NCBI GenBank assembly: GCA_964581605.1
Contig: CAZOPF010000087.1
Location: 1-24,738, forward strand
From: CAADGU01 sp964581605
GTDB taxonomy: Bacteria; Chloroflexota; Anaerolineae; Promineifilales; Promineifilaceae
Direction of reading: 5' to 3'
DNA: 24,738 nucleotides
Shown one piece after another: positions 21,188-24,738 of this stretch. Each line of letters starts with the position of its first letter. The first letter of the stretch is position 1. Position numbers and translations under genes: made by a program. The notes under the pieces were generated by a model, which saw only the letters and a program-made list of their open reading frames with translations, had not been told where the DNA came from and did not search any database.

Positions 21188-22441
21188 CTACGATAAATGT
21201 TCTGGTAATCCAAAGAGTTCACGCACGGCCGTAGCATATTCCTCCGCCTGCTGATGTCCCGCTTTTTCCTTCAGGCGGATGGTCGGTTCGTGCAACAGCT
21301 TGTTCACCAATGAGTGGGAGAAGCGTTGCAGGTGAACCATCGTTTGCTCATCCACCTCCCCCAGGTGGCGCAGGGCGCGTTCCAGTTCTGTCTCCCGGAT
21401 TTGCTCCGCTTTGCGCCGCATTTCCAGGATGAGCGGTTTGACGGTCAATTGGGCATAGTGCGTGCTTAACTGCTCTGTTTCGGCAGCAATAATATGCTCC
21501 ACATGCGGGATTTCCGCCTGCCGTGCTGCCAGCGATTCATCGAGGGTAGCGCGTAAATCATCCAGACTATACAGCCGGATGTGGGGCAAATTGGCAACGG
21601 CCGTGTCCACATTACGCGGCACGGCAATATCTACCAGGACCAACGGCCGTTCGCGGGGCAAAATTGTCGTTATGTCAATAATGGGCTGGGGGCTGTGGAC
21701 GGCCGTGATCACCACATCGGCCCAATGAATCGCCTGGGGCAGTTCATCCAGGCTGTAGGCACGGCCGTTGAAGGGAGCGACGGCCGTTTCCGCCCGGATT
21801 TTGGTGCGATTGGCAACCGAAACATTCGGCAATCCCCGGTTCCGCAGCGCCTTCAACGCCAGCCGCCCCATTTCACCGACGCCCACTACCAGAATCGCGT
21901 GGTTTACCAGATTACCCAGCACTTTTTGAGCCAGCGCAATAGCTACCGAGCTGACGCTGGCAGGATTGCTGCTGATCGTGGTCTCAGCACGGGCGCGTTT
22001 GCCAGTGTGGATGGCCGCTTTGAAGAGGGTGTCCAAGACGGGGCCGAGGGTGTGGTGGGAGACGGCCGTCCTATACGCATCCGTCACCTGCCCTAAAATT
22101 TGTGGCTCACCCAACACCAGTGAATCCAGCCCACAGGCGACCCGCAGCAGATGGTTAACGGCCGTGTCGCCCGTTAAAAAGTAGACATAATCCTCAAGTT
22201 CGGCCGGGTCTAGCGACTGCGTTTGCGCCAGTAAATTGAGGAGTGGCGTTGCCGTAGCGGTTTCGCCAGGATGGATGACAGCGTATAGTTCGATGCGGTT
22301 GCAGGTGGAGAGCAGCGCCAGTTCAGCCACGACTGTAGGCATCTGCCCGGCCAATGCCGCCAGTGAACAGCTTAACCGCTCTCGCAAAGCCACGGGCGCG
22401 GTTTGGTGATTAAGACCCAGGCACAAAATCGGGGGCATCAT
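21188..22441 (-). CDS. hemA: glutamyl-tRNA reductase
   Basis: A 417-residue cytoplasmic enzyme that reduces Glu-tRNA(Glu) to glutamate-1-semialdehyde with NADPH, the committed and usually regulated step. It shows GLNHQTAPVALRERLS, the catalytic Cys47 in LLSTCNRIELY, SLVLGEPQILGQV, the Rossmann stretch VVGVGEMGRLA, DIAVPRNVD, and the C-terminal dimerisation helices. The start is ATGATG at 22441/22438. GAGG sits too close to the first ATG and better from the second, so the real start may be 22438. It overlaps the 3' end of the regulator gene by about 30 nt, so the two are translationally coupled. The stop is not in a repeat. Confidence 0.96.
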   Translation of the reverse strand: MMPPILCLGLNHQTAPVALRERLSCSLAALAGQMPTVVAELALLSTCNRIELYAVIHPGETATATPLLNLLAQTQSLDPAELEDYVYFLTGDTAVNHLLRVACGLDSLVLGEPQILGQVTDAYRTAVSHHTLGPVLDTLFKAAIHTGKRARAETTISSNPASVSSVAIALAQKVLGNLVNHAILVVGVGEMGRLALKALRNRGLPNVSVANRTKIRAETAVAPFNGRAYSLDELPQAIHWADVVITAVHSPQPIIDITTILPRERPLVLVDIAVPRNVDTAVANLPHIRLYSLDDLRATLDESLAARQAEIPHVEHIIAAETEQLSTHYAQLTVKPLILEMRRKAEQIRETELERALRHLGEVDEQTMVHLQRFSHSLVNKLLHEPTIRLKEKAGHQQAEEYATAVRELFGLPEHLS

Positions 22442-23045
22442 AGACCTCGGCTACCGCCAGATGGACGGCGTTAAGCAGGGTGTTAATCCGGCGCAGCAGG
22501 CGCACGTTGGCTTCAGGGCGGATGTTGACGTTTTCGGGCAGCTGCAGTGCTGATTCGATCATGGTATCGCGGAAAAACATGGAGGCTTGCAAGGCGTCGG
22601 TGAGGGGCATGTTGATCTGGCGGCAGGTACGGCCGTACTCCCCGCCAATCCGCCGCGCTTCGTCAATCAGCCGCTCATCATCCCCATTGGAAATGTATTG
22701 CAGCGTCAGCGCCATGAGCTGCCGCCCCAACAGCCGGTTGCGCTCGCGGGTATTGTCGTCCAGCATGGCCAGCCAGTGGGCGTTTTGATGAGAGCTAATC
22801 TCCTGGCGCGTCACCACCAACGCCCGGTCGGCCCACGCCTGCTCAATGCCACTGGTGCGGCGCAAGCCATGTCGCCCCTGAGCAAACTGGTCAATATCGG
22901 CCGTTGCAAAACGGCGATGCCCACCGGGAGTTAACATAATCGGGATGTCGCCATTGTCCGCCCACCGCCGCAACGTGGTCGGATGTACATTCAGCCGTTG
23001 GGCAGCGTCACTGAGGGAAAGCCATTGTTCGGTGTCGGTATTCAC
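22410..23045 (-). CDS. MerR/excisionase-type HTH regulator, candidate heme-cluster regulator
   Basis: A ~211-residue protein. The N-terminal ~60 residues are a MerR/excisionase-like winged helix: WLSLSDAAQRLNVHPTTLRR, WADNGDIPIMLTPGGHRRF, DIDQF. The remaining ~130 residues are all-helical (LGRQLMALTLQYISNG, ARRIGGEYGRTCRQINMPLT, ALQASMFFRDTMIESAL) and recall the globin-like RsbR-N sensor fold, though the match is loose. I place the start at GTG 23045. The open frame extends 29 codons further up, but those are translated GTAATCG repeat. The 3' end overlaps hemA, so the gene heads the hemA-hemC-hemD-hemB run, with a promoter upstream. Heme, redox or effector sensing is inferred from position only. 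Confidence 0.75.
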   Translation of the reverse strand: MNTDTEQWLSLSDAAQRLNVHPTTLRRWADNGDIPIMLTPGGHRRFATADIDQFAQGRHGLRRTSGIEQAWADRALVVTRQEISSHQNAHWLAMLDDNTRERNRLLGRQLMALTLQYISNGDDERLIDEARRIGGEYGRTCRQINMPLTDALQASMFFRDTMIESALQLPENVNIRPEANVRLLRRINTLLNAVHLAVAEVYDAPDFVPGS

Positions 23046-23047
23046 GT

Positions 23048-23113
23048 TCGTAATCGGTAATCCGTAATCCGTAATCGGTAATCGGTAATCGGTTAACGGA
23101 TTACGGACTTCGG
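23048..23113. repeat. 7-nt array (GTAATCG units) at the regulator 5' end
   Basis: GTAATCG, GTAATCC, GTAATCC, GTAATCG, GTAATCG, GTAATCG units are followed by an inverted unit (TTAACGGATTACGGA). It lies between the promoter and the probable start of the regulator, so it is in the 5' leader, where a hairpin could affect expression of the whole downstream run. Confidence 0.85.
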
Positions 23114-23173
23114 ATGACGAAATAAATCTCACTAAATTGATAAAAATCTATGCAAATCTAGGTGTTTGTGAAA

Positions 23174-23201
23174 ATTTTACCAGGGTTAATTTTTGCGTCA
23201 A
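23174..23201 (-). promoter_or_regulatory. sigma70-type promoter for regulator-hemA-hemC-hemD-hemB
   Basis: On the minus strand, TTGACG (23196-23201), a 16-nt spacer and TAAAAT (23174-23179). The leader to GTG 23045 would be ~120 nt and includes the GTAATCG array. It overlaps the AT-rich gap after the oxidase gene, which is otherwise repeat. Confidence 0.6.
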
Positions 23202-23229
23202 CCCAATTACTCAATTACCCAATTACTCA
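23200..23229. repeat. 8-nt array (AATTACCC/AATTACTC) at the 3' end of the oxidase gene
   Basis: CAATTACT/CAATTACC octamers match the array at 18183-18217, 5 kb away. On the minus strand they code for the last residues (SNWVIE) and the TAA of the oxidase. Confidence 0.85.
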
Positions 23230-24661
23230 CTACGCTTACGGCCGTGTCCCGCGCCTGCCTCACACAATCGGGCACACCCACACCCCGGTACGGGCTGCCG
23301 GTGACGAAGAGGCCCGGCGGCAGGCCGGCTTCAATGGCCGCCACTCGCTCCAAATGGCCCACGTCGTACTGCGGATTAGATTGCTGCCAGCGGTAGATGC
23401 GGTGGAAGAGGGGTACGGCCGTGACGCCCATCATCTCTCGCAACTCCTCCTGCACAATGGGCAGCAGCGCCTCGTCCGGCACATCCATCATTTCCGGTGT
23501 GCGCGAGCCGCCAAAAAAGAGGCGCAGCAGGGCAAACCCTTCCGGGGCGCGGTGGTCAAACTTGGTCGAACTCCAGGTAACGGCATTGATGCGCCGCCGT
23601 TCGCTGCGCGGGATGACAATGCCAAAGCCGTTGAGCGGATGATCGATCTCGTCCCGTTTGTAAGCCAGCGACACGGTGCCGGTGCTGACGTAACGAATCT
23701 GGCGCAACGTTTCCGCCGCTTGCGGTGCAAGTTCGGCTAACAACTGGGCGGCCACAAAAGCAGGCACAGCCAGAATGACGGCATTGGTTGGCAGGGTTGT
23801 ACCATCGGATAGGTGTAATTGGTAATGGGGTAATTGGGTAATTGGAGATTGGGTCGCGTCAGTCAATCTCTCAACCTTTATCCCCAACCGGCAATCACCC
23901 GTTAGCCGTTCCCGCAGCGCCAGCGTTAGCTCTTCCATGCCCGGTTTGAAGGAGGTGAACAGGCTGGGTGCGTCGCCATTGGACGAAACCTGGGCGCGGG
24001 ATTTTTTAGCGGCCAGCATCGCTTTGATCAGGCTGCCGTGCTGTTTTTCCATGTCGCGGAAGCGGGGGAAGGTGGCCATCATGCTTTGCAGTTCGGCGTC
24101 GGCGTTGTAGATGCCGGAGAGCAGCGGCTCGGCAATTTTGTCCAATGCTTCTTGCCCCAACCGGCGCTGGATGAATTGGGCCAATGTTTCGTCGGCATCG
24201 TCCGTTTTGGGCGGGATGAACCAGTCCAGCCCCATGCGCAGTTTGCCCGGCAGGGAGATGAGTGGCGAGAGAGCAAACGGTTTGATTTTGGTGGGGGCGA
24301 TGAGCATAACGCCATCGGGCAGGGGGGTGGGACGGCCATTGTGCAGGATGAAGGTCTGGCGACGGCCGTCGTTCGTCGGCAAAAACTGGTCATCAATACC
24401 CAATTCACGGGCCAGTTGGGCCGCCCAGGGCTTTTGGCTGAGGAAAGAATCAGGGCCAGCTTCAATGATAAACGGCCGTGCCCCAAATCCATCCACCGTC
24501 TCCGTCAAAATTTTCCCACCCCACCGGCCAGACTGCTCCAACAGACTGTATGTGATGTCAACACCCAGGCGGGCCGATTCCTGCTGCACATACCAGGCCG
24601 CACTCAGCCCGGTAATGCCGCCGCCGATGATGGTGATGTGGAGGGGGTCGGAGTCAGTCAT
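23207..24661 (-). CDS. hemG: HemY-type coproporphyrinogen III/protoporphyrinogen oxidase (CgoX-like)
   Basis: A ~484-residue FAD enzyme that oxidises the porphyrinogen to the porphyrin with oxygen. The FAD-binding ITIIGGGITGLSAAWYVQQ, the SGRWGGKILTE loop, EAGPDSFLSQKP, EPLLSGIYNADAELQSM and the C-terminal FVTGSPYRGVGVPDCVRQA are the HemY/amine-oxidase hallmarks. With HemQ and ferrochelatase in the cluster, the coproporphyrinogen III oxidase role (CgoX) is favoured. I use ATG 24661 (TGTGGA upstream); a GTG three codons earlier (24670) is equally possible. Residues about 272-284 and the last six are translated repeat arrays, so the protein is slightly longer than usual. Confidence 0.93.
   Translation of the reverse strand: MTDSDPLHITIIGGGITGLSAAWYVQQESARLGVDITYSLLEQSGRWGGKILTETVDGFGARPFIIEAGPDSFLSQKPWAAQLARELGIDDQFLPTNDGRRQTFILHNGRPTPLPDGVMLIAPTKIKPFALSPLISLPGKLRMGLDWFIPPKTDDADETLAQFIQRRLGQEALDKIAEPLLSGIYNADAELQSMMATFPRFRDMEKQHGSLIKAMLAAKKSRAQVSSNGDAPSLFTSFKPGMEELTLALRERLTGDCRLGIKVERLTDATQSPITQLPHYQLHLSDGTTLPTNAVILAVPAFVAAQLLAELAPQAAETLRQIRYVSTGTVSLAYKRDEIDHPLNGFGIVIPRSERRRINAVTWSSTKFDHRAPEGFALLRLFFGGSRTPEMMDVPDEALLPIVQEELREMMGVTAVPLFHRIYRWQQSNPQYDVGHLERVAAIEAGLPPGLFVTGSPYRGVGVPDCVRQARDTAVSVVSNWVIE
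23817..23880. repeat. 7-8-nt array inside the hemG coding region
   Basis: TAATTGGTAATGGGGTAATTGGGTAATTGGAGATTGGG, then GTCAATCTCTCAACC in inverted sense. It mixes the TAATTGGG and GAGATTGG unit types. In frame it reads DATQSPITQLPHYQL, in a loop between two strands. Confidence 0.8.
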
Positions 24662-24667
24662 TGATTC

Positions 24668-24738
24668 CACAACTCAAACACCTAAACACTCAAACACCCA
24701 AACACCCAAACACTCAAACACTCAAACACTCAAACACT
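24668..24738. repeat. 8-nt array (ACTCAAAC/ACCCAAAC units) upstream of hemG, running off the window
   Basis: At least eight consecutive octamers with only T/C changes, with 'act' continuing at the window edge, so the full length is unknown. Unlike most others here, no inverted copy is seen within the window. It lies immediately upstream of the oxidase start. Confidence 0.9.

Noticed and set aside
24668..24738. Possible CRISPR or iteron origin in the ACTCAAAC array
   Set aside because: Octamers are directly abutting without spacers, and there is no replication gene nearby; it matches the general array style of the window.

Overview
The window is a 24.7 kb piece of a draft or metagenome-derived genome (a run of 100 N marks a scaffold join at 13081-13180). 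I infer a Chloroflexota bacterium of the Anaerolineae type. The reasons are secreted proteins with a 'YLPAVLK'-like stretch after the signal peptide and long Pro/Thr linkers, a kinase fused to a formylglycine-enzyme-like domain, a coproporphyrin-type heme pathway, and heavy loading with short repeats. No rRNA or tRNA gene was seen, so the placement rests on protein style only.

Layout. 1-1830: end of a chagasin-like lipoprotein, an APH-fold kinase and a broken GNAT acetyltransferase. 1838-7045 (minus strand): a Ser/Thr kinase with a transmembrane segment and an extracellular FGE-like domain, followed by two paralogous secreted proteins. 7308-10817: an XisI remnant, an M24 metallopeptidase, an Apd1/Aim32-type thioredoxin-like ferredoxin, and a divergent aldo/keto reductase. 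10818-13072 is an accessory patch: a tandem GxxExxY protein, a small membrane protein with an effector-associated-like domain, a DUF433/DUF5615 toxin-antitoxin-like pair, and three copies of a foldback repeat. 13281-24661 is a heme cluster on the minus strand, interrupted only by a Uma2 nuclease-like gene on the plus strand.

The heme cluster encodes every step from glutamyl-tRNA to heme: HemA, HemL, HemB, HemC, HemD, HemE, a HemY-type oxidase (CgoX), ferrochelatase (HemH/CpfC) and a HemQ/chlorite-dismutase-family protein. It also carries a MerR/excisionase-type regulator whose 3' end overlaps hemA. The oxidase plus ferrochelatase plus HemQ combination implies the coproporphyrin-dependent branch: coproporphyrinogen, then coproporphyrin, then coproheme, then heme b. 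The HemQ-like protein is divergent in its distal pocket.

The most unusual aspect is the repeat content. Imperfect arrays of 7-8 nt units, often followed by their own inverted copy, sit at gene ends and supply the stop codons of hemQ, hemE, hemB, hemC, hemG and the ferredoxin-like gene. They are also translated in frame inside hemD and hemG. A 27-29 bp near-perfect palindrome family and two foldback repeat families behave similarly. The palindromic octamer ACGGCCGT is greatly over-represented in the core genes and is read mostly as Thr-Ala-Val or X-Gly-Arg. It appears to be missing from the likely acquired patches.
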